Part shown: one piece after another, positions 16,365 through 26,071 of the stretch | Position numbering within the stretch: the first letter of the stretch is position 1 | Layout: every line of letters starts with the position of its first letter | Assembly (NCBI RefSeq): GCF_947496985.1 | Contig: NZ_CANMEZ010000001.1 | Coordinates: 558,001-622,000, forward strand | Source: an uncultured Kordia sp. | Lineage (GTDB): Bacteria > Bacteroidota > Bacteroidia > Flavobacteriales > Flavobacteriaceae | Length of the DNA stretch: 64,000 nucleotides | Reading direction: 5' to 3' | The notes under the pieces: generated by a model | Told to the model about the DNA's origin: nothing | Seen by the model: the letters and a program-made list of their open reading frames with translations, nothing else | Databases searched by the model: none | Translations under genes and position numbers: made by a program

Positions 16365-18785
16365 TTAGAAGGAACAATTTAATCCTAAAATCAAGTTACG
16401 TCCTGGCGCTGTAATTCCCGAAGAATAAGACCTGTAGCGCTGATCTGTAATATTTTCTAAAGATGCTGTAAAATTAATTTTTTTGGTAATTTCGATACTA
16501 GATCTTGCACTTAAAGTAAGCCAAGAAGGTGCATATGGGTTTCCACTTTCATCTACTGCATATAAGTATGCTTTGCTACGTTCTGAAGGGGCTAAATTTT
16601 CAAATGTTATTGATCCATTGTAATTGGTAAATACATCAAGTTTTAATTTTTCATTTTTGTATATTAAGTGAAAGTTTCCAAATATTGGCGAAACATGTCG
16701 TAATGGAACTTTTGTACCGTCTGCTTGTTCTTCTTCACCTCTTGGAATAGTTAAATCGGCAGTTAATTTGATATTTTTAGTCATTTTTGCTTTAACACCA
16801 AATTCAAACCCATATGTAAATACTTTTGAAGCATTTTGAATGGCTTGCACATTGCTTAATTCTCCATTGTAAACAATCTCTGTTTCTCCGTTTAAGTTGT
16901 AGTCTTTACGAATTAAAGCATCGTCTAATAAAGTATAAAAAGCTGTAAAACTAAAATCGAATTTATCCCCAACACGCTTTTGAATTCCTATTTCAGCATT
17001 GTATGCATATTCGGGCATTAAATCTGGGTTTGGCACTACTACAGAACCAGGCTCAGAGTCGAATACTTTTCCGATATCATCAATGTTTGGCGCTCTAAAT
17101 GCTGTTCCTAAGTTTGCGGTTATTTGCCAATTATTTGGAACCCAACTAAAGCCTATACTTCCTGTAAAAGCGCCTGTATTTGTTGTTGCTTCCGTGAATG
17201 GAAACGGGAAGAATGTTGTATCAAAATCAGTATCTATAAGTATGTGATTGTACCTCAACCCTGATTGAATAGTAAATTCTGGATGAAGTTTGTATTCTGC
17301 ACTCATGTATGCTGCCATGGATTGCCATGTAGCACCATCAGGATAACGTGAAGGTGCATCTGTAATTTCGCCAGTTTCTATGTTTCTATCATGTCCGTCA
17401 GAATGCACTTTATTGTACACATATTCTAAACCATAGAATACTTTTATTTTTGGGTTGAATCGTTTTTCAAAATCTAGATTTGAAGAAATTGCATCTACTT
17501 TTTCTTCTGTTGTATTTAGAATTACATCCTGAAATAAACGATTGTTTCTACTTTCTTGAAAATGTTGATAAGCATTGGCAAACTTAACATTGTCATAGAA
17601 TGTATTATTTCCTTTTTTCTGCGTTTGCAAATTCCCCATAAACCATTTTTGCGGCCCATAGAACCAATCACCATAACGCAACGTACCGTTCCTGTACTGA
17701 ATAAGCCTGTCGTATCGTGGATAGTTTGATGTTTCTGAATAATGTAATCCTAGATCAAATTCCCAAATATCATCTGGCACTAATTTTATTTTCTGAGAAA
17801 GATTTAATTGACTATACCCTGTAAATCGCTGAATTAAAGGATTTTCATTTGGAATCACGGTATCTTCTCCATTCACTTGTGTAACTAATTCAGGTCTTAG
17901 GTAGCGATCATTTCCATTTCGCCCCATGCGCAAATCATCAAAATCAGAATAACTGATACTTGTATGAAATCCCCACTTTTTTATTCCTATGTTAAAATCG
18001 GCATGACCTGTTTTTTCTTCATTAGCAGACGCATAGCGCACACCAGCATTTCCAGAAAAGATTGTTTTTTCATTCCACGATAATTGTGGTGATTTTGTAT
18101 AGAAATTCATCACACCACCAATAGCATCACTTCCATAGATTACAGAGCCTGGGCCAAGAATCACTTCCGTATTACTTACATTAAAAGGATCAATTGCTAT
18201 TACATTTTGAATGTTTCCACCTCTAAATATAGCATTGTTCATTCGTACACCATCAACAGAAAGTAATAATCGATTTGTAGAAAATCCCCTAATCATTGGA
18301 CTTCCACCACCAAGTTGGCTTTTTTGAACATATATTTTACCACTTTTTTCAAGCAAGTCTGCTGCCGTTTGCGGAGCTGTGTATGCAATATCTTGATTCG
18401 TTATACTGACAATTTTTTTAGGCACTTCCTCTTTGTCTTGTTCCCATTTAGACACAGAAAGGACAATTTTTGACAGTTCTTCTGTTTTTTTATCGAGATA
18501 TACTATGTTTTTGTTTTGAATGATTGTCGCTTTGGTTAGCGTAACTGGAAGGTAGGAGATATGCTGAAACGTAATTTTTTCATCGGTTCCAAAAGAGGAT
18601 ATATCTATTTTTCCTCTAGCGTTCGTAATTCCGCCTTTAGATTTACCTGCATTGTATACTTCAACACTAGAAATATTTCTATCGTTGGTAATATCTTTTA
18701 CTTGAATTTCTTGACCAAAAAGAGCTGTTGAAAAAATAAAAGAAATTAGAAACGCAATACCTTTTATTTTATTTAAATACTTCAT
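16365..18785 (-). CDS. TonB-dependent outer-membrane receptor (haemoglobin/transferrin type)
   Basis: The start is set at the ATG at 18785, preceded by GGAAG, because it gives a signal peptide (KIKGIAFLISFIFSTALFGQ); the frame stays open 27 codons further upstream with no export signal. The 806-residue product has a carboxypeptidase-regulatory-like domain after the signal, a plug (about 115-240, with GGGSPMIRGFSTNRLLLSVDG and SVIYGSDAIGGVMNFYT), and a 22-strand-type barrel ending in ...ILGLNCSF. The plug style resembles the haemoglobin/transferrin/lactoferrin receptor family, so iron or haem uptake is a reasonable guess, but the substrate is not determined. Its start overlaps the end of recO by 17 bases, so translation may be coupled. 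Confidence 0.9.
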   Translation of the reverse strand: MKYLNKIKGIAFLISFIFSTALFGQEIQVKDITNDRNISSVEVYNAGKSKGGITNARGKIDISSFGTDEKITFQHISYLPVTLTKATIIQNKNIVYLDKKTEELSKIVLSVSKWEQDKEEVPKKIVSITNQDIAYTAPQTAADLLEKSGKIYVQKSQLGGGSPMIRGFSTNRLLLSVDGVRMNNAIFRGGNIQNVIAIDPFNVSNTEVILGPGSVIYGSDAIGGVMNFYTKSPQLSWNEKTIFSGNAGVRYASANEEKTGHADFNIGIKKWGFHTSISYSDFDDLRMGRNGNDRYLRPELVTQVNGEDTVIPNENPLIQRFTGYSQLNLSQKIKLVPDDIWEFDLGLHYSETSNYPRYDRLIQYRNGTLRYGDWFYGPQKWFMGNLQTQKKGNNTFYDNVKFANAYQHFQESRNNRLFQDVILNTTEEKVDAISSNLDFEKRFNPKIKVFYGLEYVYNKVHSDGHDRNIETGEITDAPSRYPDGATWQSMAAYMSAEYKLHPEFTIQSGLRYNHILIDTDFDTTFFPFPFTEATTNTGAFTGSIGFSWVPNNWQITANLGTAFRAPNIDDIGKVFDSEPGSVVVPNPDLMPEYAYNAEIGIQKRVGDKFDFSFTAFYTLLDDALIRKDYNLNGETEIVYNGELSNVQAIQNASKVFTYGFEFGVKAKMTKNIKLTADLTIPRGEEEQADGTKVPLRHVSPIFGNFHLIYKNEKLKLDVFTNYNGSITFENLAPSERSKAYLYAVDESGNPYAPSWLTLSARSSIEITKKINFTASLENITDQRYRSYSSGITAPGRNLILGLNCSF

Positions 18786-19488
18786 GTAACACTTCCATTG
18801 ATTTTGGTTGCCTAAACCCTTGCAAATGTAATTTAAAATATTGAATGAATATCGCAAGAATTTCATTTCTTCTGAAAGAAGACAACATTATGGTATGCTG
18901 TGTATCAAATTTTGTGCCCAACAGCTGTTTAAAGGATGTTAAAGTTTCCCCTGTAACGCATTCATTTAAAGTGATATCATCAAAAAACTGCCCTTCTTGC
19001 AAATCAAAATAATTTTTATGCATGTTTTCTGTTTCAGGGTAAAACCCAAAGTATTTTGTTAATCGTACCAAAAATAACAAGTGAAAGTTTGCAATTTCAT
19101 CATGAATATCTAGCCATTGTAGCGCATTTTCTATAAATCTGAATAACGCATCATTTTTTTCTTCTTCTTGAATGGAATAATTGAGTACTTCTGACAAGAA
19201 TAGTACAATAGCGCTTTTGAAAATATTGGTATGTATAGATGTGTACGGATATACTGATTTTACATCTTTTATGTATTCTAAACTTCCTTTGTTTTTATGA
19301 TTGGCAACTATTTCTAATTGCATTAATGGTTGAAAGTACGCTATTTTGAGTTTCCCTTTTTTTGATTTGAGAATTCCGCGAAGCAAGTAACTTTTTATTC
19401 CGTCTGACTCGGTAAAACATTTTACAATTACACCTGCATCACCATATTTTATGGTTGAAATTACAATTGCTTTTGTAGTGACTAACAT
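18769..19488 (-). CDS. recO: DNA repair protein RecO
   Basis: RecO works with RecF and RecR to load RecA on gapped DNA. The 239-residue product has the OB-fold N-terminus (TTKAIVISTIKYGDAGVIVK, then FTESDGIKSYLLRG) and the helical C-terminal part. The zinc-binding cysteine cluster present in many RecO proteins is not visible; only isolated Cys residues remain, as in other Bacteroidota RecO as far as I know. It sits five bases downstream of porZ and overlaps the receptor gene, giving a tight trio of otherwise unrelated functions. Confidence 0.93.
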   Translation of the reverse strand: MLVTTKAIVISTIKYGDAGVIVKCFTESDGIKSYLLRGILKSKKGKLKIAYFQPLMQLEIVANHKNKGSLEYIKDVKSVYPYTSIHTNIFKSAIVLFLSEVLNYSIQEEEKNDALFRFIENALQWLDIHDEIANFHLLFLVRLTKYFGFYPETENMHKNYFDLQEGQFFDDITLNECVTGETLTSFKQLLGTKFDTQHTIMLSSFRRNEILAIFIQYFKLHLQGFRQPKSMEVLHEVFK

Positions 19489-19493
19489 AACAT

Positions 19494-21800
19494 TTAACGA
19501 ACAACCATTACTTTGGTTACTTTGGTTTCAGAACCATCTTCATTAGCTATTAGAATTAAATATACTCCGGAAGCAACTTTGTGTCGTCCAAAAGCTGTTA
19601 AGTCCCACAGTAATGTTCCGCCTTCAGAAGTAGCTTCGTACACCAAGTTTCCTTCAATATCTGTAATTTTAACAATTGCATTATTGGTAAGCCCCGTAAT
19701 TGACAAGTTTCCACTAAATCCTGGACGAACAGGGTTTGGAAATGCATATACATTTTCTAGGCTTTCTTTTGGTCCTGTAGCCGTTCCTTGAAATGAAACG
19801 ATTCCTTTAGTAGTTCCCATGTATATACGCCCTGATTCTGAATCAATTTCTATATCAGTAATTGTATTACTTGGTAATGGTGAATTGTCTTTTGTAAAAT
19901 GCGCTAAGGTTTCGGTTGCATCTGGTGACATGAAAAACACACCTGATGAGGACGTTGCAATCCATTTATTGTTAGATCCATCAACCTCAATATCTGTTAC
20001 TTGTTGTTGAAATAGTAATTCTTTTGGCACACCATCTTCTTCAACAATGATAATTTCGTTTGTTTGTGGATTGTTATCATTGAAAATATTATCTGCACCA
20101 AAATATACACGAATTCCATTGCTCGTTCCAATCCAGAGATTCCCTGTTTTGTCTAACGCTAGTGCTCTAACATCTGTAGATGGTAAGTTTCCTTCTTCTT
20201 CTTCTATCATTGATATAAAACGCGATCCTTGACTACGCGTTTCATCAAAAGCCAATACTCCGTGTGATTGCGTTGCAATATATTTAATTCCACCATCTGT
20301 AATTTCAAGCTTAGAGAGTGCGTTTTCTCCATTTAAAAAATCTCCAATAATCTCTGACACTGGAAAAGATTCCCATTGACCTCCACTTCTTAATACTTTG
20401 ACTCCATTATCAACTTTAGATGTTAACACCCATAAATCACCATTGTTGTCGTATTTAGTTTCACCAATTCGAATATCTATATATGTTGGAATACCAATAT
20501 CTAAGGATTCTAAATCACTATTGGTTGTATTCAATATGTTTACTGGCTCGTTATCTTCTATTTGCAGTATTCCTGAAAAGAATGAACTTACAAATACCTG
20601 GCTTGTGTTAGAAGGATTTACAGTAACATGCACCAAACTTTTTGCATCAAATTCTTCAGTATATGGTATATTTACCCAAGACATCTCTTGCAAATGACTA
20701 ACTCCTCTATTATCTAACGGATAAGGATTGTAACCTACATTGTAATCTCCATATACAACCCATAATTCATTTGGTATTGCCTTTAGCGCAAATGTATTAT
20801 TTAGCAAAGGTCCGTCAGGCAATATTTGAGTTGCCGTCGTAGGCGTTGGAAAAGCAGCTTCTAACATTCCTTCTGCTTTCGTACCTAAATATATAACATT
20901 ATTCAGAATCATCGCTGCATTAAATTCTATGTCTGGATATTCTTCTAAAGCATCTATTTCTAAGATTTCCACAAGTTGATCATCATACACATGAACCTTA
21001 TCTTCATTCACGACAACCATATACGATCCGTTTACTCTTAAATCTTCAAGAGGTCTTGGATATTGCGCTACTTGCGTTTGTAATGAAAAACTATTTCCAT
21101 TGTATTTATAAAGTCTTCTGTTAGTATTTACTGCATATAAATCGTCACCAAAAGCAATAACTCCTGCCCAGTTGAAGTTTATCACAGATTCCCACTGATC
21201 AAAATCGATTAAGTTATCGTTATTGATCATTGCTCTAAAAATACCTGAATCTGTAGCTGCATAAATGTACTCGCCAAAAATGGTAATTTGTCTTACTTCT
21301 ATTTGGCTACCATTTGCCCCAATAAAGTACGTATCACCAAATTCCAATGCATTTATATCATATAATGAAATTCCAAAGTTTGTTGAAATATATAGGATTC
21401 CGTTGTACTCTAGGATATGGTTTAGTCTTTTTCTATTTGGCGGAATTGTAGGCTTGTTTACGATATCCACTACTTTTTGCACTTGTTTTGTGTCTTCAAA
21501 ATATATTTCTATAAGACCGTTTTCGTATCCAAGTATATATTTCTGAGCGGCTTCACTAAAATATGCTGTCGTAATACTTTCTCCTGAAAGACCATTTATT
21601 GTAGATACTTTATTTATTTCATTTGATTGTAAGTCATAAGTGAAAAATGCATTTTCAGAAGCTCCATATATTTTTTCAGAACTAAATGATAGGTCAATTA
21701 CATTGTTATATGAATAATGTCCTTGCCAAGAATTTTCAAAAGATTGTCCATTAACTGATATACAACAGAGCAGTAATAGCAAATACAAACTTCTTTTCAT
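19494..21800 (-). CDS. porZ: type IX secretion system protein PorZ
   Basis: PorZ is a surface component of the T9SS attachment machinery that helps deliver the lipopolysaccharide anchor to cargo proteins. The 768-residue product has a signal peptide (MKRSLYLLLLLCCISVNGQ) and two beta-propellers built from two-component-regulator-type repeats (SGESITTAYF, LWIGTSNGIRVYF, SNTITDIEIDSESGRIYMGT). It ends in a sorting domain with NPVRPGFSGNLSITGL and ASGVYLILIANEDGSETKV. Position next to recO is, as far as I recall, typical of flavobacterial porZ. A candidate -7 box lies about 40 bases upstream. Confidence 0.88.
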   Translation of the reverse strand: MKRSLYLLLLLCCISVNGQSFENSWQGHYSYNNVIDLSFSSEKIYGASENAFFTYDLQSNEINKVSTINGLSGESITTAYFSEAAQKYILGYENGLIEIYFEDTKQVQKVVDIVNKPTIPPNRKRLNHILEYNGILYISTNFGISLYDINALEFGDTYFIGANGSQIEVRQITIFGEYIYAATDSGIFRAMINNDNLIDFDQWESVINFNWAGVIAFGDDLYAVNTNRRLYKYNGNSFSLQTQVAQYPRPLEDLRVNGSYMVVVNEDKVHVYDDQLVEILEIDALEEYPDIEFNAAMILNNVIYLGTKAEGMLEAAFPTPTTATQILPDGPLLNNTFALKAIPNELWVVYGDYNVGYNPYPLDNRGVSHLQEMSWVNIPYTEEFDAKSLVHVTVNPSNTSQVFVSSFFSGILQIEDNEPVNILNTTNSDLESLDIGIPTYIDIRIGETKYDNNGDLWVLTSKVDNGVKVLRSGGQWESFPVSEIIGDFLNGENALSKLEITDGGIKYIATQSHGVLAFDETRSQGSRFISMIEEEEGNLPSTDVRALALDKTGNLWIGTSNGIRVYFGADNIFNDNNPQTNEIIIVEEDGVPKELLFQQQVTDIEVDGSNNKWIATSSSGVFFMSPDATETLAHFTKDNSPLPSNTITDIEIDSESGRIYMGTTKGIVSFQGTATGPKESLENVYAFPNPVRPGFSGNLSITGLTNNAIVKITDIEGNLVYEATSEGGTLLWDLTAFGRHKVASGVYLILIANEDGSETKVTKVMVVR

Positions 21801-21836
21801 TATTGTTTATTTTATTGATTCCGGTTAATGAAATAA

Positions 21837-21844
21837 CAAATGTA
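21837..21844 (-). promoter_or_regulatory. candidate -7 box of porZ (TACATTTG)
   Basis: TACATTTG on the minus strand fits TAnnTTTG and would start transcripts about 30 bases before the porZ ATG. A second match, TATATTTG, lies at 21902-21909. Neither has a clear -33 TTTG at 19 bases, so the choice is open. Confidence 0.35.
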
Positions 21845-21951
21845 TAGATACCAAATGTTGTAATTTCACCAATATGTTTCGTGTATTTTAGAATATTTCA
21901 TCAAATATATTTAATAATAACGTAAATGAATTGTTTATCATATATTATTGT

Positions 21952-21990
21952 AATAAAAAAAGCTCCCTATAAATAGGAAGCTTTCTTTTT
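21952..21990 (-). terminator. intrinsic terminator after gdhA
   Basis: AGCTCCCTAT pairs with ATAGGAAGCT around a short loop, with one mismatch, and on the minus strand ends in a T run. It lies 23 bases past the gdhA stop. Confidence 0.75.
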
Positions 21991-22012
21991 ATTTAGTTTT
22001 AACGGTAATAAT

Positions 22013-23356
22013 TTACACAACTCCTTGTGCGATCATAGCATCAGCTACTTTTACAAAACCTGCAATATTTGCACCTTTTACGTAGTCAATGTATCCGTTT
22101 TCATCTGTACCGTACTCTTCACAAGCTTGATGAATATCAATCATAATTTGCTTCAACTTAGCGTCAACTTCTTCACGCGTCCAATTGTAACGTAATGAGT
22201 TTTGTGTCATTTCTAAACCAGACGTTGCAACTCCACCAGCATTTGATGCTTTTCCTGGCGCAAATAATATTTTTGCTTCGTGGAATGCTTCAATAGCTTC
22301 TGGTGTAGAAGGCATATTTGCTCCTTCACTTACACATACACATCCGTTAGCTATCAATGTTTTTGCTTCGTCTCCGTTTAATTCATTTTGTGTAGCACAT
22401 GGCAATGCAATATCACAGGCAACTCCCCAAGGTCTTTCCCCTTTGTGGAATGTTGCAGAAGGATATTGATTTACATATTCATGAATTCTACCTCTTTTTA
22501 CATTCTTTAATTCCATGACGAATGCTAACTTATCAGCATCTATTCCGTCAGCATCATGAATGTATCCAGAAGAATCAGACATTGTTACTACTTTTCCACC
22601 TAATTCTGTTGCTTTTTCTGCTGCGTATTGCGCAACATTTCCAGATCCAGAGATTACCACAGTTTTTCCTTCAAAAGAAGTTCCTTGTGTTCCTAACATA
22701 CTTTGAGCAAAGTATACATTTCCGTATCCTGTTGCTTCTGGGCGAATTAATGATCCTCCCCAAGTAATTCCTTTTCCTGTCAATACTCCTGTGAATTCAT
22801 TTCTCAGTTTCTTGTACATTCCGAACATGTATCCGATTTCACGTCCACCAACACCTATATCTCCTGCAGGAACATCTGTGTTTGGCCCAATATGTCTAAA
22901 TAACTCCGACATAAAAGCTTGACAGAAACGCATAATTTCTAAATCAGATTTTCCTTTTGGATTGAAATCCGATCCACCTTTTCCACCACCCATTGGTAAT
23001 GTTGTAAGACTATTTTTAAATACTTGCTCAAAGGCTAAGAATTTAAGAATACTTAAGTTTACACTTGGATGAAAACGCAACCCTCCTTTGTATGGTCCAA
23101 TTGCAGAATTCATTTCAATTCTGTATCCTCGGTTTACTTGAGTTTCACCTTTATCGTCTACCCAAGGAACTCTGAACATTACTACACGCTCAGGCTCTAC
23201 CATTCTTTCGAGTATTTTTGTTCCGTTATATTTTTCTTTTCCTTCAATATAAGGGATTACAGCTTCGGCAACTTCCTGAACTGCTTGTAGAAATTCAGCT
23301 TCGTGACCATTTGTCTGCTTTACCAAGTCTAAAAAGTCTTTTATTTTTGCTTCCAT
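22013..23356 (-). CDS. gdhA: NADP-specific glutamate dehydrogenase
   Basis: The enzyme makes glutamate from 2-oxoglutarate and ammonium, normally when ammonium is plentiful. At 447 residues it has the length of the hexameric NADPH-type enzymes. Catalytic Lys126 is in PMGGGKGGSDFNPKGKSD; the substrate-binding K90 region is IGPYKGGLRFHP; the Rossmann fold shows VVISGSGNVAQYAAEKA. It complements the GOGAT route encoded at 44939-50911. A candidate -7 box TATATTTG is upstream and a terminator follows. Confidence 0.97.
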   Translation of the reverse strand: MEAKIKDFLDLVKQTNGHEAEFLQAVQEVAEAVIPYIEGKEKYNGTKILERMVEPERVVMFRVPWVDDKGETQVNRGYRIEMNSAIGPYKGGLRFHPSVNLSILKFLAFEQVFKNSLTTLPMGGGKGGSDFNPKGKSDLEIMRFCQAFMSELFRHIGPNTDVPAGDIGVGGREIGYMFGMYKKLRNEFTGVLTGKGITWGGSLIRPEATGYGNVYFAQSMLGTQGTSFEGKTVVISGSGNVAQYAAEKATELGGKVVTMSDSSGYIHDADGIDADKLAFVMELKNVKRGRIHEYVNQYPSATFHKGERPWGVACDIALPCATQNELNGDEAKTLIANGCVCVSEGANMPSTPEAIEAFHEAKILFAPGKASNAGGVATSGLEMTQNSLRYNWTREEVDAKLKQIMIDIHQACEEYGTDENGYIDYVKGANIAGFVKVADAMIAQGVV

Positions 23357-23405
23357 AAACGAAGTTTGATTAACAAATTTTTATTAATATCATTATTTGA
23401 CCGTA

Positions 23406-23413
23406 CAAATATA
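23406..23413 (-). promoter_or_regulatory. candidate -7 box of gdhA (TATATTTG)
   Basis: TATATTTG on the minus strand fits TAnnTTTG and would give a leader of about 45 bases before the gdhA ATG. The region where a -33 TTTG should lie is a T/A run with no clean match. Confidence 0.4.
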
Positions 23414-23565
23414 CATTTAATTAAAAAAAAATACCTTTTTTTTTACAATTTGATAATACGAATACGTTTTCGCTTTATATGGCGTTATTTTAATATAAAT
23501 ACTACAACTTAACTTAATAAAGAATACTTAATACAGTTTTTATTTTTTTGTTTTAACGGTTTTTA

Positions 23566-23573
23566 TATATTTG
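23566..23573 (+). promoter_or_regulatory. candidate -7 box of the outer-membrane protein gene (TATATTTG)
   Basis: TATATTTG fits TAnnTTTG and lies 30 bases before the ATG at 23604. It overlaps the longest possible start (a TTG at 23571), which argues for the shorter start. A TTTG lies 15 bases upstream, closer than the ideal 19. Confidence 0.4.
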
Positions 23574-23603
23574 CTGAGTAGCCTCAAAAAATCTTGGTTA
23601 GAC

Positions 23604-24392
23604 ATGTTTAAAAAAATCTATCCTATTTTCCTTCTTCTGTTGTTAACTTTTGTTGGCACAGCTAATGCCCAATTCGGATTTTCTCATGAATTAGGGTTTG
23701 TCATAGGACCTAATGCGTTTCAGTCAGATTACGGTGAACGTAGTGATTTTGAGACGAATATAGGAAATGTTGGACTCGAATTCGGAATTGTACATTACCT
23801 CAACTTTTCATATCGCGCAGAGTGTAATTGCTTTACTAGGTACACTTATTTCAATGATCATTTTAAAGTTAGAAACGAATTAACATATACAACTGTTAAT
23901 TTAGAACACTTTGGAAGATATGTAGGTGATGATAAAGTTTCTTTAGTTGCTGATCAATTACGTGCCATGACTGGAAGTACACGTGTATTAAATTTAGGAA
24001 CACAGCTAGAATTTTTCCCTAGAAGTATTCGTGAGTTTGAAAGTGGCGGTTATTTATTAGCTCCTTATGCAGCTTTAGGTGTTCAGTATAATTACTTTAC
24101 ACCAAGTGTAGAATCTGATTTAGGACGACTTACAGATCCTGGCGTACTTCCTGTAAAATATCAAAATGCTTATCAAAATGAATCTGCATCAACTTGGTCA
24201 ATTGTAGCAAGTGTTGGAACACGCTATAAGTTTACAGAAACATCCGATTTATTACTCGATTTACGTTGGAGGTATTATTTTTCAAACTGGGTTGACGGAT
24301 TAAATCCTGATGAAAATTTATATCCTGAAAATAAAGCAAATGATTGGGGATTCATTATTAATGTAGGATACATTTACTATTTGAATTTCTAA
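23604..24392 (+). CDS. outer-membrane-type protein, THC0290_0291 family
   Basis: The start at 23604 gives a signal peptide (MFKKIYPIFLLLLLTFVGTA, cleaved near NAQ). The 262-residue product is built of alternating strands with aromatic girdles (FGFSHELGFVIGP, LEFGIVHYLNFSYRAECNC, LLDLRWRYYF) and ends in YIYYLNF, like a small outer-membrane beta-barrel. I recognise it as the flavobacterial family named THC0290_0291, whose function is unknown to me. It stands alone with its own promoter candidate and terminator. Confidence 0.75.
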   Translation: MFKKIYPIFLLLLLTFVGTANAQFGFSHELGFVIGPNAFQSDYGERSDFETNIGNVGLEFGIVHYLNFSYRAECNCFTRYTYFNDHFKVRNELTYTTVNLEHFGRYVGDDKVSLVADQLRAMTGSTRVLNLGTQLEFFPRSIREFESGGYLLAPYAALGVQYNYFTPSVESDLGRLTDPGVLPVKYQNAYQNESASTWSIVASVGTRYKFTETSDLLLDLRWRYYFSNWVDGLNPDENLYPENKANDWGFIINVGYIYYLNF

Positions 24393-24407
24393 ACATACAT
24401 ATTTTAC

Positions 24408-24442
24408 AAAAAAAAGCCATTCTGTTGAGAATGGCTTTTTTT
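24408..24442 (+). terminator. intrinsic terminator after the outer-membrane protein gene
   Basis: AAGCCATTCT (24414-24423), loop GTTG, AGAATGGCTT (24428-24437), followed by a T run on the plus strand. It lies 21 bases past the stop. Confidence 0.9.
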
Positions 24443-24835
24443 ATGCCCATTTTACACCTGTGCAGCGCATGTTTTACACAGCAGCAAAAAATCTAAGCAC
24501 CTGTGCAAAGTAATTTGTACTCCTGTGCTCAGATTTTGAGCTAAGGAGCAAAGTATTTTTACCTCAGTTCGTCATTCTAAACTGTTTTTTCTTTGAATTT
24601 TGAACTCGTTATCTCTGAATTTGTCGAAGCAGGCGCGCTTTTAAAAATCTAACTATCAGTAGTTTAAGCGATAGCAGTTTTTACTTAGAAATAAGCTTCT
24701 TCATATGCATTTTCACCTTTTTCCTTGATAAAAATCAAGTTTAGCTTAGCAAAGAAGAAAACTTAGAATATTAAATATAAAAGAAAGGATTAACAATTTT
24801 TCAGTGGTGAATTTCTCAATACTCACAACTCAATA
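24443..24835. other. non-coding interval with imperfect repeats
   Basis: No gene is seen. CACCTGTGC occurs at 24456 and 24499 with a variant CTCCTGTGC near 24521. AATCTAAGCAC (24490-24500) can pair with GTGCTCAGATT (24525-24535) with one mismatch. CTCAATACT is repeated at 24815-24823 and 24829-24837. Confidence 0.5.
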
Positions 24836-25975
24836 CTAACCTATAGCTTGCGCTAAATCCGAAATTAAATCATCGATATCTTCAATACCAACACTTAATC
24901 TAATTAACGAATCTACAACACCTACTTTTTCTCGTTCTTCTTTAGGAATGCTTGCATGTGTCATACTTGCCGGATGACCCGCTAAAGATTCAACACCACC
25001 TAAAGATTCTGCTAATGTGAAAACTTTTAGACTTTCTACAATTTTAATGGCTTGTTCGTAATTACTTCCTTTAGTTACAAAAGAAATCATGCCTCCAAAA
25101 TCGTCCATTTGTTTTTTTGCAATGTCGTGATTTGGATGATTAGAAAACCCTGGCCAATACACTTTTTCTACTTTCGGATGCTGCTCCAAATATTCAGCAA
25201 TTGCTTTTCCATTTTCGCAATGGCGTTGCATACGCACATGCAATGTTTTAATTCCTCTTAATGCCAAGAAACTATCCATTGGTCCACAAATAGCGCCACT
25301 CGCATTTTGAATAAAGTAGAGTTTGTCTGCAATTTCTTTGTCTTTTACAACCAAAGCACCCATTACTAAATCACTATGTCCTCCAATATATTTTGTTGCT
25401 GAATGCATTACAATATCGGCACCTAAATCCAAGGGTCTTTGCAAATAAGGCGTTGCAAAAGTATTATCAACTGCCAGCATAACATTATGTTTTTTAGCAA
25501 CTGCAGCAGTTGCTTCGATATCAATAATATTCATCATTGGGTTCGTTGGTGTTTCTACCCAAAGCAATCTTGTATTTTTGTTTATATACGATTCAATATT
25601 TGCAGCATTCTCCATACCGATGAAATGAAATTTTATTCCATAATTTTCAAATATCTTCGTAAATAATCGATAGGTCCCTCCATATAAATCATTTGTAGAA
25701 ATTACTTCATCTCCAGTTTTTAATAGTTTTAGTATTGCATCAATTGCCGCCAAACCCGATCCGAAAGCCAATCCATAATTTCCATTTTCAATACTTGCCA
25801 ATCCATTTTCTAAAGCAGTACGCGTAGGATTGTGGGTTCGTGAATATTCATATCCTTTATGTCCACCTGGCGTACTTTGCGCATAGGTAGATGTTTGGTA
25901 AATTGGTGGCATAACTGCTCCATAAGCTTTGTCTGGCTGTTGTCCACCATGTATTGTTTTTGTATTAAATTTCAT
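24836..25975 (-). CDS. metB: cystathionine gamma-synthase-type PLP enzyme
   Basis: A 379-residue member of the Cys/Met-metabolism PLP family. The PLP lysine is in HSATKYIGGHSD, the PLP-binding YEYSRTHNPTR and ETPTNPMMNIIDI are present, and the length is that of MetB. The predicted reaction joins an activated homoserine with cysteine to give cystathionine in methionine synthesis; closely related cystathionine gamma-lyases cannot be excluded by sequence. It is divergent from the M1 peptidase gene and has no methionine-gene neighbours here. Confidence 0.85.
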   Translation of the reverse strand: MKFNTKTIHGGQQPDKAYGAVMPPIYQTSTYAQSTPGGHKGYEYSRTHNPTRTALENGLASIENGNYGLAFGSGLAAIDAILKLLKTGDEVISTNDLYGGTYRLFTKIFENYGIKFHFIGMENAANIESYINKNTRLLWVETPTNPMMNIIDIEATAAVAKKHNVMLAVDNTFATPYLQRPLDLGADIVMHSATKYIGGHSDLVMGALVVKDKEIADKLYFIQNASGAICGPMDSFLALRGIKTLHVRMQRHCENGKAIAEYLEQHPKVEKVYWPGFSNHPNHDIAKKQMDDFGGMISFVTKGSNYEQAIKIVESLKVFTLAESLGGVESLAGHPASMTHASIPKEEREKVGVVDSLIRLSVGIEDIDDLISDLAQAIG

Positions 25976-26071
25976 GTGTTCTGTTCTTTATATATGACAC
26001 AAATTTTTAGTTTCATTTGTTAGTTTTCCAATTATAGATGTACCTTTATGAATACTTAATTTTTAGTCGAA

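Noticed and set aside
16365-18866. Longer start of the TonB-dependent receptor at 18866
   Set aside because: The extra 27 residues lie inside recO, have no export signal, and the ATG at 18785 begins a proper signal peptide.
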